Origin: an uncultured Lachnospiraceae bacterium
Lineage (GTDB): Bacteria; Bacillota; Clostridia; Lachnospirales; Lachnospiraceae
Length of the DNA stretch: 64,000 bases
Direction: 5' to 3'
NCBI GenBank assembly: GCA_910589265.1
Contig: CAJUTQ010000103.1
Coordinates: 1 to 64,000 of the forward strand
The notes under the pieces were generated by a model. It saw nothing but the letters and a program-made list of their open reading frames with translations, did no database searches and was not told the DNA's origin. Positions 36,887 through 46,599 of this stretch are shown here, piece by piece. Numbering within the stretch: the first letter of the stretch is position 1; each line of letters opens with the position of its first letter. Position numbers and translations under genes: made by a program.

Positions 36887-38171
36887 CCAAGGCTCTCCCA
36901 GTCAGCATTTCCATGGGCTTCAAGGCAGGAATAGCGCCATAGCTGCCTGTCAGATATTTTTTAGACAAAGCCTCGTCTCTGCGTACCTTATTGCCTTCTT
37001 CATCTTTAAAGTCAGCCAGAGAATATAATTCAGAAACTCCATCCCTGTTTTTATTGACCAGCCAGATCTCATCTCGGCGAAGCAATTCATTAGAAAACTG
37101 CCAAACATCATGTGTCGTAAAAATCAACTGTGCATTCTGCGTATTGATTTCCGGCGACAAAAAGGTCAATATAATATTCCGTACCAACAACGGATGCAGT
37201 CTGGCATTTAACTCATCAATAAACAGTGTGCCCCCATGATCCAGCACATTTTTTAAGTAAGGGTAGAGCGCAAACATTTTTAACGTACCGCTAGACTCCA
37301 ATTTTAAAGGAATAGATGCCAGCTCTTGACTATCCAACATTTTGTGAAGAGCATCAATCTTATAACCCCTGCCTGTATCTTTCTCATTTTCCTGCTGCAA
37401 CTCTTCTACACTAAAATCTTGAATTGCCTCATCAAAAGATGCAAAATACTTCACTACATTCCCTTGTACTTCCTTGCTGTCTACAAAATTCTCTGGAAGC
37501 ACTCTTGATCGAAGGTAATTTTCTGCCGGATTACCAAAATCAAGAATCTCATTATTCAAAAACCAGTCTCTTACCTTTTTTAACTTATCAATCCGCAATT
37601 TCGTTCCCAATGAAACAATAAGTGTTGCTTTATTTAAGGATGCTTTGATATTTTCTATATGGCTTTTAGAAAGACCATTCATCTCCAATTCTTCACCTTT
37701 TTTTCGATAAAAAATTGTTCTATAGTTGTTTCTCGCAGTTTTGGCTTTAGAATACAACCATTCCTCTACCACTTCATTCATTTTTAGTGAAAATCCATAT
37801 TGATAAATTTTTCCGCTATTTTCAGCATTATCTACAAAAAATACCTCAAATGTAGTTTCCTCGTCACTAATCTTTCTTTCGAACAAAAAAGGAGTGACTT
37901 TCCTATAATTATTCTCTGTTTTCCGGCGACCGTCTTCTTCTCCTCCAAAGTAAAAGGATTCTGATACATAGTAAGTCATATAATCAAATGCATCATATAC
38001 ATTGGATTTTCCGCTCGCATTGGCTCCATAAATTGCCGCAACCTTTAACAGTTTGTCATTGGCAATATCCACTACATGGCTTTCATGTTCTGTAATTTTA
38101 GTAGCTGATAAATCCAACGATACTTCATCCCGAAATGATTTATAGTTTTTAAAATTAAATTGTATCAGCAT
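36858..38171 (-). CDS. RloA / AbiLi-like AAA ATPase
   Basis: About 437 residues from ATG 38171, which has GAGGAGA six bases before it (the frame is open to 38219). The first strand MLIQFNFKNYKSFRDEVSLDL and Walker A YGANASGKSN (near 48-57) are SMC/OLD-like. Walker B GGTLFIDELNARLHP and the H-motif FTTHDVWQFSNELLRRDEIWLV are near the C-terminus. The middle is an insertion with coiled-coil character. Paired with RloB this is the ATPase/sensor of an AbiL-like defence module. Confidence 0.85.
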   Translation of the reverse strand: MLIQFNFKNYKSFRDEVSLDLSATKITEHESHVVDIANDKLLKVAAIYGANASGKSNVYDAFDYMTYYVSESFYFGGEEDGRRKTENNYRKVTPFLFERKISDEETTFEVFFVDNAENSGKIYQYGFSLKMNEVVEEWLYSKAKTARNNYRTIFYRKKGEELEMNGLSKSHIENIKASLNKATLIVSLGTKLRIDKLKKVRDWFLNNEILDFGNPAENYLRSRVLPENFVDSKEVQGNVVKYFASFDEAIQDFSVEELQQENEKDTGRGYKIDALHKMLDSQELASIPLKLESSGTLKMFALYPYLKNVLDHGGTLFIDELNARLHPLLVRNIILTFLSPEINTQNAQLIFTTHDVWQFSNELLRRDEIWLVNKNRDGVSELYSLADFKDEEGNKVRRDEALSKKYLTGSYGAIPALKPMEMLTGRALDDEKRERKT

Positions 38172-38226
38172 AATAATCTCCTCATTCTTTATTGACACTT
38201 TTATTATATTATATCCCACATTAATT

Positions 38227-38275
38227 AAAAATCCACACCTATTTTAAATAATATTTTAAATTAGATGTGGATTTT
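38227..38275. terminator. Bidirectional terminator-like inverted repeat
   Basis: AAAATCCACACCTA pairs with TAGATGTGGATTTT with one mismatch, and both strands have T-runs after it. It lies before rloA and after the short gene at 38404. Confidence 0.6.
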
Positions 38276-38403
38276 TATTAAATATGCATTATATTTCTTT
38301 TACGATAATAATCTAAATAAACCTAGTTAGTTTGTTCTATAAAATCTTATTTGGTACAAAAAACACTCTATTTAACACCATATACTATAAAATAAAGTGC
38401 TTA

Positions 38404-38586
38404 TTACCCCAGCTTTCGAACAGGCCTTTTTGCCAACTCTTCGGGCACCCTTACCTCCAGTTCATTCCCCCAGTATTGCTGGATACACGCCGCCTCTTCT
38501 CCCTGTTCATCCAGATAAATCTCATAGGTATAGAATTCTTTCTGAGATTCTTTTCCATGCTCCTCTCCATTCCCATGAGTATCCAT
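38404..38586 (-). CDS. Short leucine-rich-repeat-like fragment
   Basis: 60 residues, ending YWGNELEVRVPEELAKRPVRKLG. This resembles the first repeat of BspA-type leucine-rich repeats (usually '...ELEVRIPEKI.G.PV..IG'), and stops where further repeats would begin. It is probably a truncated remnant, but a small standalone protein is possible. The ribosome binding site is weak (AGGA). Confidence 0.45.
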   Translation of the reverse strand: MDTHGNGEEHGKESQKEFYTYEIYLDEQGEEAACIQQYWGNELEVRVPEELAKRPVRKLG

Positions 38587-38617
38587 TTTCTTTTATTCCT
38601 ATTATAAAGATATTCTA

Positions 38618-40729
38618 CTATATTTCAAAAAGCAAATCCCCATAGGAAGGCATAGGCCATTCTTCCTTGTCAACAATCATTTCCAGCTTATCCACCGGGG
38701 AGCGCAAAGCTTCCATAGCTGTCTTCACCTTATCCTTATAGTAGACAGCTCTCTCCCTTGCCTCTTCTATCCTTGAGGCCTCTGCAGACAACTGGGTTAA
38801 GGTTTTCAATGCCTCTTTAGTCTCTGTAAGTAAGGCGGTTGTCTCAGACAAAAGTTCCTTGTGAACCCTTGCGTCCGCCTCTGCCTCCTTTAAGGCATTG
38901 ACTGTATCCGCCAGTGTCTTTGTATAGCGGACGACCGCCGGTATAATATGTTTTGATCCAATGTCTATCATGGCCAAAGCCTCTATGTTCATTGTTTTTG
39001 CATAAGTTTCATATAATATCTCTTTTCTGGATTCCAGCTCTGCTTTTGTGAAAATGCCAAACTTTTCATAAAGCTCCACTGCCTTCTTTGTTGTAAGAGC
39101 TTCTACCCCATCCACCATAGATTTAATGTTGGGCAGCCCTCTCCTCTTTGCTTCTTCCAGCCATTCCTCCGAATAGCCGTTGCCATTAAAAATAATTCTC
39201 TGATGCTTTGTTAAATATTCTTTGATCAAGTCATGAACCGCTATATCAAAGTCCTCTGCCTGTTCCAAAATATCCGCCGCCTCGCAAAAAGCTTCCGCCA
39301 CTATGGCATTTAAGGCAGTGTTGGGACTTCCAATAGAGTCCGCCGATCCTACCATGCGAAACTCAAATTTATTTCCTGTAAAGGCAAAAGGAGATGTTCT
39401 ATTTCTGTCTGTCGCATCTTTCATAAAACCAGGCAAAGTCCTCACCCCAGTATCTAGAATCCCCCCCTCTTTACAAGTGGCGGCAATGCCAGTCTCCACA
39501 AGCTGCTTCACTACGTCTTCCAATTGTTCTCCTAAAAATACAGAAATAATTGCCGGGGGAGCTTCATTGGCGCCCAGCCTGTGATCGTTCCCTACATCAG
39601 AAGCGCTTTGGCGGAGGAGATCCCCATGGATATCCACTGCCTTTAATATACAGGCAAGGACAAGGAGAAACTGGATATTTTCATTAGGCGTCTCCCCAGG
39701 ATCCAGTAAATTCACACCAGTGTCCGTTGCCAGAGACCAGTTATTATGTTTTCCAGAACCATTCACCCCTGCAAAAGGCTTTTCATGGAGGAGACACGCC
39801 ATTTTGTGACGGCCTGCCACTTTTTTCATCGTCTCCATGACAATCTGGTTATGATCAACAGCAATATTGGCTGTCTCATAGATGGAAGCCAATTCATGCT
39901 GAGCCGGAGCGACTTCATTGTGTTGGGTTTTTGCTGTAACTCCCAGCTTCCACAACTCAATATTCAGATCTCTCATATATGCTCCAATGCGTTCCCGAAT
40001 TGTTCCAAAATAGTGATCCTCCATCTCCTGACCTTTTGGAGGGGGAGCGCCAAATAAGGTGCGGCCTGCGAAAATCAGATCCTTTCTCTTTAAATACTTC
40101 TCCCTGTCCACAAGGAAATACTCCTGCTCTGCCCCTACAGAAGGGACAACCTTTGTGGCTTCTGTATTTCCAAAAAGGCGGACAATGCGTAAGGCCTGTT
40201 CACTGATCGCCTCCATGGAACGCAATAGAGGGGTTTTTTTGTCCAAGGCCTCCCCTTTATAAGAACAAAATGCTGTAGGAATGCACAGAACCGCCCCTGC
40301 TGCATCTTCTTTCACAAAGGCTGGGGATGTAATGTCCCATGCTGTGTAGCCCCTTGCCTCAAAGGTAGCTCTTAATCCTCCTGATGGAAAGGAAGAAGCG
40401 TCTGGCTCTCCTTTGATGAGCTCCTTTCCGGAAAACTCTAATAACATTTTTCCGTCCTCATCTGGATGGGTGACAAAGGCGTCGTGCTTTTCCGCTGTAA
40501 TTCCTGTCAAAGGCTGAAACCAATGGGTGTAATGGGTAGCCCCCTTTTCTACTGCCCAGTCTTTCATAGCCTTTGCAACAATATCTGCTGTCCCTGGAGA
40601 TAACTCTCCTCCTTGATCCATAACTTTTTTCACTTCCTGAAATATTTTCCTTGGAAGACGTTCTTTCATTTTTCCAATGGTAAAAACATTTTCTGCAAAA
40701 ATGCTTTCCACATTTAATACTTCACTCAT
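38618..40729 (-). CDS. glnN: Type III glutamine synthetase
   Basis: 703 residues, the length of GSIII, which condenses ammonia and glutamate using ATP. Recognisable stretches are GVEQEYF (GAEQEYFLVD), KTQHNEVAPAQHELASIYE, NGSGKHNNWSLATDTGVNLLDPG, DVGNDHRLGANEAPPAIISVFLG and RNRTSPFAFTGNKFEFRMVGS. I start at ATG 40729, spaced 5 bases from GGAGG; ATG 40747 overlaps that site. It is monocistronic between the defence pair and the glycan operon. Confidence 0.97.
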   Translation of the reverse strand: MSEVLNVESIFAENVFTIGKMKERLPRKIFQEVKKVMDQGGELSPGTADIVAKAMKDWAVEKGATHYTHWFQPLTGITAEKHDAFVTHPDEDGKMLLEFSGKELIKGEPDASSFPSGGLRATFEARGYTAWDITSPAFVKEDAAGAVLCIPTAFCSYKGEALDKKTPLLRSMEAISEQALRIVRLFGNTEATKVVPSVGAEQEYFLVDREKYLKRKDLIFAGRTLFGAPPPKGQEMEDHYFGTIRERIGAYMRDLNIELWKLGVTAKTQHNEVAPAQHELASIYETANIAVDHNQIVMETMKKVAGRHKMACLLHEKPFAGVNGSGKHNNWSLATDTGVNLLDPGETPNENIQFLLVLACILKAVDIHGDLLRQSASDVGNDHRLGANEAPPAIISVFLGEQLEDVVKQLVETGIAATCKEGGILDTGVRTLPGFMKDATDRNRTSPFAFTGNKFEFRMVGSADSIGSPNTALNAIVAEAFCEAADILEQAEDFDIAVHDLIKEYLTKHQRIIFNGNGYSEEWLEEAKRRGLPNIKSMVDGVEALTTKKAVELYEKFGIFTKAELESRKEILYETYAKTMNIEALAMIDIGSKHIIPAVVRYTKTLADTVNALKEAEADARVHKELLSETTALLTETKEALKTLTQLSAEASRIEEARERAVYYKDKVKTAMEALRSPVDKLEMIVDKEEWPMPSYGDLLFEI

Positions 40730-40765
40730 ATTGACCTCCATGTGCACATACTTTTATGCAAAAGG

Positions 40766-40800
40766 AAAAAGATGCCCCAAACTATATTTGGAACATCTTT
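40766..40800 (-). terminator. Terminator at the end of the glycan operon
   Basis: AAAGATG-CCAAA pairs with TTTGG-CATCTTT, followed on the minus strand by TTTCCTTTTG. Confidence 0.75.
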
Positions 40801-40910
40801 GTTCATCGCTCTCTTTCTTTTACAATACTCCAATCTTTCCATAAGCGCAACTATTATTTATATTTTTTCTCTTTTACCCAAAAGGCTTCCTTGTTTTTCT
40901 TTCTCTATAG

Positions 40911-42110
40911 TCAAATTCCACGAAGAGTGAGCTTATCCGCCAAATTTAGAGCCAAATCTACAACCACGTCTGAATTGTAATGTTCCCATTCTCCCCATCT
41001 TCCCAGGCCAATGACTCCCCTCTCTTTAGTCCAGGCTAACAGCCTTTTCATAATCTCCCTCTTTCCAATGGTATTTAAAGGATAGGCAAAGGTGTTTTCA
41101 TAGGAAAATCTTCCCTTCCTTTCTTCTTTTCGTTGTGCATTTGTCTCCGTCCAATAGCCTCTGGAGTTTTTACAGAAATTATGGCGCACTAATATTCTAT
41201 GATAACTTTCCTTTGGCTCTGGACAGTAGATCCAGTGAGCCTCTGTATCCAACCTTTCTTCATAATAAGTAATAACTACAGAACTGGACTTTAAACAGCT
41301 GATATCCTCTCTTAGTCCATCCTCCAAGCCATCTAATCTTTCATAGGCTGTCCAGGGAGCTGTGTTAATAATCATCTCCCCTTTGTATTTCCCGTTGACT
41401 GTCCTTTTCTCAAAATCTATCGTTTTAGCCCTAACCCCATACTGAATCTTATCCCCAAGATGTTCTGCCATGCGCCTCCACAGCTCCCCATATCCATACT
41501 TTTTCGGATAATAAAACTGAGCATGACCTGGCTGTACTCCATGGGCCTTTCTTTTCAGACAGCTCATAAGCGTCTCCTCAAAGGAAACATTGGGTAATTT
41601 TTCTAGCCAGTAAGTGCCTAATTGGTTTAAATTTTCCCCAAACATTTTCTCATTATAAGGAATCATATAATCTTCTGCTATTTTCTTTCCTAATTTCCAA
41701 TAAATCCAGTCAATAAACTTCTCCGGCATAGGCTCATCTAAATTGCATCCTGCTATGGCAATAGACTTTAAATATTCCACCTGATCTGTGAGATCCATCT
41801 GCCATATGTTTGCTTCTATGGGGCTATTGATCATCCTCCCGTGAATCCGGATTTTAGAATCTCTCTCAAAATAAGTCCATTCCTCCTTGGGAAGAAACTG
41901 GAAAAGAAACTCATTGACATGGGGTCTTCTTACATCTAGAAAATGTCCCCCTCCTATATCCAGGGGAGAGTCGTCCACTTCCCTGCTTCTGCAAAGTCCT
42001 CCTGCCTCCTCTTCCTTCTCCAAGACGAGAAAATCTCTCTCCCCCTTTTCCATCAGCCTATTGGCCAAGGTCAAGCCCCCAGGTCCTGCTCCTATAATGA
42101 TATACTTCAT
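40911..42110 (-). CDS. FAD-dependent oxidoreductase, UDP-galactopyranose-mutase/HemY-like
   Basis: About 399 residues from ATG 42110 (GGGAGGGGAG upstream). The Rossmann motif MKYIIIGAGPGGLTLANRLMEKG begins the protein, followed by VLEKEEEAGGLCRS and IGGGHFLDVRRPHVNEF. This arrangement is shared by UDP-galactopyranose mutase-like and protoporphyrinogen-oxidase-like flavoproteins in glycan clusters. The gene overlaps the fucosyltransferase end by 4 bases. A sugar-modifying role is inferred. Confidence 0.75.
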   Translation of the reverse strand: MKYIIIGAGPGGLTLANRLMEKGERDFLVLEKEEEAGGLCRSREVDDSPLDIGGGHFLDVRRPHVNEFLFQFLPKEEWTYFERDSKIRIHGRMINSPIEANIWQMDLTDQVEYLKSIAIAGCNLDEPMPEKFIDWIYWKLGKKIAEDYMIPYNEKMFGENLNQLGTYWLEKLPNVSFEETLMSCLKRKAHGVQPGHAQFYYPKKYGYGELWRRMAEHLGDKIQYGVRAKTIDFEKRTVNGKYKGEMIINTAPWTAYERLDGLEDGLREDISCLKSSSVVITYYEERLDTEAHWIYCPEPKESYHRILVRHNFCKNSRGYWTETNAQRKEERKGRFSYENTFAYPLNTIGKREIMKRLLAWTKERGVIGLGRWGEWEHYNSDVVVDLALNLADKLTLRGI

Positions 42111-43084
42111 CGCCTTAGCTCCTCTCCCTTCCCAATTTGACACCATCCGTCCATTGTTTTCTTTTCATTATCCTTTTTCCTCATATATTCTTTTGGGTAA
42201 ACACATAAGGGATTCTCCTTCCCATCTAGGAGAGCCCCCCAAATACTAAAGGTGGAATTGGCCAGAATATGACTGTCACAGCTTTTCATGAGCTGCATAT
42301 CCCGATAGCTTTCCATTCCTGTGTTTCCTGTCACAATCCATTTACGGGGAAGCCAGGAGAACTCCCTTTCAATAAATTCTTTATCATCAGAAAAAATAAA
42401 ATAGGTCAGCTCTCCCTCTCTCTTCCCTTCCACATAATCTACGGCTTTTTTGTAATAGTCCATGTCAAGAAGGCAAAAATCCCCCTTATACTTTCCAATG
42501 TAATCTCCCCTCCTTACATGGATGCTCACAGATTGGGAGTTTTTTATTTTCTCCATATAATCCTTATTTTTCTTCCCCATCGTTTCCTCTTGAAAGGAAA
42601 GCTCTTTCCTGAGACTATGGATTCTGTCTTTGTAATATATCTCTTCCACCCAGAAGCCGGAAAAATACCAGTTTTTTTCCAAATCTAACCTTTGAATTTT
42701 TTTATATACTTGTTCATTATCCTCATAATCCATTTGATGAATATGAAATTGTTTATGATACTCCCTGGAAAAAAGGCGCAAAATCCTGTTAGGATAATAC
42801 TTAAGCTTTTCCAAAAAAGGGCCGGATCTCCCTCCTAAAAAAGTAGGAATAAGACCAGTAACCTTCAAAATATCTCTTATACTAGCCTTTTCTATATGAA
42901 ATCCTGGGTTATCCTTTCTGGCAAAAATGTTTTCCAGCTCATATCCATTGTGTTCCTTATGCCCATGGAACCAATTTAAATCAGCCTTTACCTCCACATT
43001 TGGATAAAGTTCCTGAAGAAACCGATAAAATGCATATTGAAACATTTGGTTTCCCAAACCGCTTGTAAATTGGACTATGATCAT
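42107..43084 (-). CDS. Alpha-1,2-fucosyltransferase-like protein (GT11)
   Basis: About 325 residues from ATG 43084 behind AGGGAGG; the longer frame to 43141 overlaps the aminotransferase. The opening MIIVQFTSGLGNQMFQYAFYRFL and the SVSIHVRRGDYIGKYKGDF motif (HxRRGDY, GDP-fucose site) define family GT11. ANSTFSIWGALLDG is near the end. It would add a fucose-type (or related) sugar to the surface glycan. Confidence 0.9.
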   Translation of the reverse strand: MIIVQFTSGLGNQMFQYAFYRFLQELYPNVEVKADLNWFHGHKEHNGYELENIFARKDNPGFHIEKASIRDILKVTGLIPTFLGGRSGPFLEKLKYYPNRILRLFSREYHKQFHIHQMDYEDNEQVYKKIQRLDLEKNWYFSGFWVEEIYYKDRIHSLRKELSFQEETMGKKNKDYMEKIKNSQSVSIHVRRGDYIGKYKGDFCLLDMDYYKKAVDYVEGKREGELTYFIFSDDKEFIEREFSWLPRKWIVTGNTGMESYRDMQLMKSCDSHILANSTFSIWGALLDGKENPLCVYPKEYMRKKDNEKKTMDGWCQIGKGEELRR

Positions 43085-43113
43085 GTCAATCCTCCCTATC
43101 TCCCATCTATATG

Positions 43114-44229
43114 CTAACCATTCTCTAAAAGAATATCGCATATTCTGTCAGCCTCTTCTAAAGGCAGCTGGCTAAAGAGGGGCAGGGTAAGCACTCTATC
43201 CCCTATTTTCTTTGCAATAGGAGTTTTTTGTACGTCAAATCTTCCTTGGAAGCATTCCATAGCATTGGTCAAGGGATAAAAATATTTTCTTGCATGAATT
43301 CCATGGGATTTTAAACGCAAAAACACAGAATCTCTATCTTCCCCAAAAAGCTCTGGATTAAAAATAACGGGAAAATATCCATAATTGGAGCAAACGTTTT
43401 GCTGTTCCTCTTTCAGAAATAGTCCTTTCCTTCCTTTTAGTCGTTCCCTATAGTGGAGGACAATGTTTTTCCTCTTTTCTATCTCCTCATGGACATGGTT
43501 TAAATTGCACAAGCCCATTGCTGCCTGAAACTCGTTCATCTTCCCATTGGCTCCAATGCCGTCCACTACTTCCTCGTCCCGGATTCCAAAATCTTTTAAC
43601 TTCCACAAGGCATGTACTAAGTTTTTATCCTTTGTTCCAATGGCCCCTCCTTCAATTGTGTGGAAGACCTTTGTGGCGTGAAAGCTGAACATGGAAGCAT
43701 GTCCAAAGTCTCCTGCCCCTCTTCCCTTCTTTGTCACTCCAAAAGCATGAGCTGCGTCGTAGATGACCTTTAGCCCGTATTTCTTAGCAATCTCTTCAAT
43801 AGCCTCTGTATCGCACATATTTCCGTATACATGGACAGGCAAAATAGCGGTTGTCTTGTCTGTTATAAGCCCTTCTATTTTCTCCGGATCCATTGTGAAA
43901 TCTTCTTCCTTAATGTCTGCAAACACTGGCGTCAAACCGTTTCTTATAATGGCATGGGTTGTGGACACAAAGGTGAAAGGTGTTGTAATTACCTCTCCTG
44001 TCAACCCAAAAGCTTGGATGCAAAGCTCTAAAGCCATATGTCCGTTGACAAATAAAGATACAAAGGGCACTCCTAAATAATCCGCCAGCTTTTTCGCCAG
44101 CTCCTCATGGTATGTACCCATGTTTGTCAGCCAGCAGGAATCCCACAAAGGACGGATTGTTTCCACATATTCTTCAAAAGGGGGCATGGAAGAACGGGTC
44201 ACAAATATTGGTTTTTTCTTTTGACTCAT
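43114..44229 (-). CDS. DegT/DnrJ/EryC1 sugar aminotransferase
   Basis: 371 residues, PLP-dependent; the family makes amino sugars from 4-keto nucleotide sugars. GEVITTPFTFVSTTHAI, HVYGNMCDTEAIEEIAKKYGLKVIYDAAHAFG and SFHATKVFHTIEGG (the Lys of HATK binds PLP) are typical. It suggests that the glycan includes a dTDP-4-amino-4,6-dideoxyhexose-type sugar. The fucosyltransferase ATG lies 30 bases after its stop. Confidence 0.92.
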   Translation of the reverse strand: MSQKKKPIFVTRSSMPPFEEYVETIRPLWDSCWLTNMGTYHEELAKKLADYLGVPFVSLFVNGHMALELCIQAFGLTGEVITTPFTFVSTTHAIIRNGLTPVFADIKEEDFTMDPEKIEGLITDKTTAILPVHVYGNMCDTEAIEEIAKKYGLKVIYDAAHAFGVTKKGRGAGDFGHASMFSFHATKVFHTIEGGAIGTKDKNLVHALWKLKDFGIRDEEVVDGIGANGKMNEFQAAMGLCNLNHVHEEIEKRKNIVLHYRERLKGRKGLFLKEEQQNVCSNYGYFPVIFNPELFGEDRDSVFLRLKSHGIHARKYFYPLTNAMECFQGRFDVQKTPIAKKIGDRVLTLPLFSQLPLEEADRICDILLENG

Positions 44230-44243
44230 CGCTTATCTCTTTT

Positions 44244-45290
44244 CTATGATTTTTCCCTTGCTTTCGTTCCTGTTGTCCTAAGTTCTCCTTTGGAGAATCG
44301 GCCTGTCAGAAGTTTTGAGAGAAGTTTCCATCCTTCTTTCCCAAGGGTCTTTATACAATAGAAGAAAAAGGAAGTTTTTCTCCCTTTTTGAACAAGGTTC
44401 TTTATGTTATAGCTATACATATCCTTTACAAACTTCCAATGTTTCTTTGTCGGTTTTTTCAAAAAAACGGACAGAGCTGTCACAAAATCTTTCTTTGCCA
44501 GTTCCCTGCCATACTCTGACAAACCTACATTTTTCTCACACCATTTTAACAGCTTTTGCTTTGTATAACAATCCTCAACCATGGCATTTCTTCGAAGCTT
44601 TAGGGAATTCCAGTTTCCTTCCCCCTCTTTCTGAATAAACCTCCAGGCGCTCATGACTTGATCCATTCGATATACCTTGCCTTGTATTAAAAGGAAAAGT
44701 AAAATCACTCCGTCATCTAAAAAATCATGAGCCTTGTATAAAATCGAATAATCATATTTGGGATTTAAGAATAAGTTATGACATACGACCGTTGCCGTCT
44801 GCCCCGGCCACTTCCCACTGTATTTGTAATCCTCAAAAGTAAATTCCCCTGACCATTCATAGAGGGAAGCTCCTGCCTTGTAATCCACTCTCTCCCCATT
44901 TTTTCCTACTAGTTTGCAGGAATGGGTCACTCCAATATAAGGATTGTTTTCCAGAAAGTCAATTTGCTTTTGGAGTTTATGGACGTCACACCAATAATCA
45001 TCCCCTTCTAAAAACGCCACATATTTCCCCTTACATGCCTTCCAAGTCTCATAAACATTTCTTGTAGGTCTTCCAAAGTTTTTCTTTCGAAATAAAAGAC
45101 GGAATTTATCTGGGTATTTTTCTTTATATTGTCGTAAGATGTCTCTTGTGCCGTCCGTAGAACAGTCCTCACCTACGACAATCTCAAAGGGAAAGTCTGT
45201 CTCCTGGCTTAGAACGCTGTCTAAAGCCTTACGGATATATGCCTCGTGATTATAGGTAATAAAAAGAACGCTTACAAGAAAGTCTCTCAT
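44244..45290 (-). CDS. Glycosyltransferase family 2
   Basis: 348 residues with the GT-A start VSVLFITYNHEAYIRKALDSVLSQ, then EIVVGEDCSTDGTRDIL and VAFLEGDDYWCDVHKLQKQIDFL (D-x-D metal site as EGDDYW). The C-terminal half is basic. Substrate unknown. It follows the PLP decarboxylase after about 95 bases. Confidence 0.9.
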   Translation of the reverse strand: MRDFLVSVLFITYNHEAYIRKALDSVLSQETDFPFEIVVGEDCSTDGTRDILRQYKEKYPDKFRLLFRKKNFGRPTRNVYETWKACKGKYVAFLEGDDYWCDVHKLQKQIDFLENNPYIGVTHSCKLVGKNGERVDYKAGASLYEWSGEFTFEDYKYSGKWPGQTATVVCHNLFLNPKYDYSILYKAHDFLDDGVILLFLLIQGKVYRMDQVMSAWRFIQKEGEGNWNSLKLRRNAMVEDCYTKQKLLKWCEKNVGLSEYGRELAKKDFVTALSVFLKKPTKKHWKFVKDMYSYNIKNLVQKGRKTSFFFYCIKTLGKEGWKLLSKLLTGRFSKGELRTTGTKAREKS

Positions 45291-45384
45291 AATTTACCTC
45301 ATTTCTGCGCTGCTTCCTGCCCGTAATGCAAAGTTTGTGCAAGCAGTGGGCAGTCACAAACCTGCCAAATGAAAAATTTATTGT

Positions 45385-46599
45385 TCACTCTTCCTCCCTG
45401 TCTTGTCCATAGACATTTTTTTGCAAGTACTCCTCTAAGCCCCATTTTTCTCTCACCTGCTCATATTCTCCTCCATTTTCCACAAAAACATTTGGAAAAT
45501 ATTCAATAAACAGAGGATTTAAGGACATGGTATACCCTCCTGTCAGATCATATAAGATCAAATCTCCTTCCCCCATCTCCCTCTCTCCTTTAAGGGTCAT
45601 GAGTCTGTCTACTTCCATGCACGTATGTCCACATATAATCTGCTCTTCCTTTTTCTTGGAAGACTGGGTAAAAAGCTTATACACATGAGAAGTTTTCCTC
45701 ATAAAAGGATCAATGTACATTCTCCCTCCATCTGTGACAACAAAACGATGTTTATTTGTATCCTTTACATCAAGCACCTTTGTTAAAAACTTAACTGGAG
45801 TGGAAATAAGGGCGGAGCCTGGTTCTAGAATGAGAAGAGTCTTTTGAGGGCAAAAGCTTTGGCGTAAAATATCGCTGATTCTTTTTATATACTCATGTAT
45901 TTTATGAAATTCACCTTTTTTCACAAAAAAGCTGCCCCCCATGTCTATGAAATCCAATGTTAAATCATATTGTGCAGCCAGGCTGCATACTTTTTTCGAC
46001 AGCTCCTCAAACACTTGAAAGGAGCGGGTCTTGGAGTTCGTATGCATGTGGAGCCCTGTGAGGGAAATATTCGTAAGGCTTTGAATCTCCTTCACTACCT
46101 GTTCAAAATCTTTGTTTTCAACATTATAGCCAAACCGATTTCCCCCTCCTTCTGTCAGACTTTCCTCAGGGCAGACTGCTTCTAAGTCAAAATTCACCCG
46201 AACACCTACCCCTGCCTTCTCTCCCAGCTTATCATATTCCTTCAGCCATCTTAACTCCCTCTTTGAATCAATATTCACATAAGCCCCTGACCTCAAAGCA
46301 AGAAAAAAAGCTTCCTTCCCCTTTGTAGGACCGTTAAAAACAATATGATTGTCTTCACAGCCTATTTTTTTCGCCAAGGCATATTCTGTATCCGAGACAA
46401 CTTCTAAGTAAGCCCCTAAATCCTTTACATAATTTAATATCCATGGAAGGGAATTTGTCTTGCAGGAATAAGCCACCATTCCCTTTCCCCAGTATTGCAA
46501 AATTCCCTTCTGAAATTCCTCTAAGTTTCTTCTCAACAACTCTTTATCTATAAGAAAACAAGGAGTATGCTTTTTTACCTCTTCCCATGGTATTCTCAA
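45385..46599 (-). CDS. PLP-dependent decarboxylase, ornithine/diaminopimelate family (fold type III)
   Basis: 404 residues. VAYSCKTNSLPWIL carries the PLP Lys. GLHMHTNSKTRSFQVF, LDFIDMGGSF, LLILEPGSAL and an active-site Cys segment ICGHTCMEVDRL match the LysA/carboxynorspermidine-type family. Within a glycan cluster it may supply an amine or decarboxylated amino acid for glycan decoration; this is inferred. It overlaps the ABC transporter start by 4 bases. Confidence 0.85.
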   Translation of the reverse strand: MRIPWEEVKKHTPCFLIDKELLRRNLEEFQKGILQYWGKGMVAYSCKTNSLPWILNYVKDLGAYLEVVSDTEYALAKKIGCEDNHIVFNGPTKGKEAFFLALRSGAYVNIDSKRELRWLKEYDKLGEKAGVGVRVNFDLEAVCPEESLTEGGGNRFGYNVENKDFEQVVKEIQSLTNISLTGLHMHTNSKTRSFQVFEELSKKVCSLAAQYDLTLDFIDMGGSFFVKKGEFHKIHEYIKRISDILRQSFCPQKTLLILEPGSALISTPVKFLTKVLDVKDTNKHRFVVTDGGRMYIDPFMRKTSHVYKLFTQSSKKKEEQIICGHTCMEVDRLMTLKGEREMGEGDLILYDLTGGYTMSLNPLFIEYFPNVFVENGGEYEQVREKWGLEEYLQKNVYGQDREEE

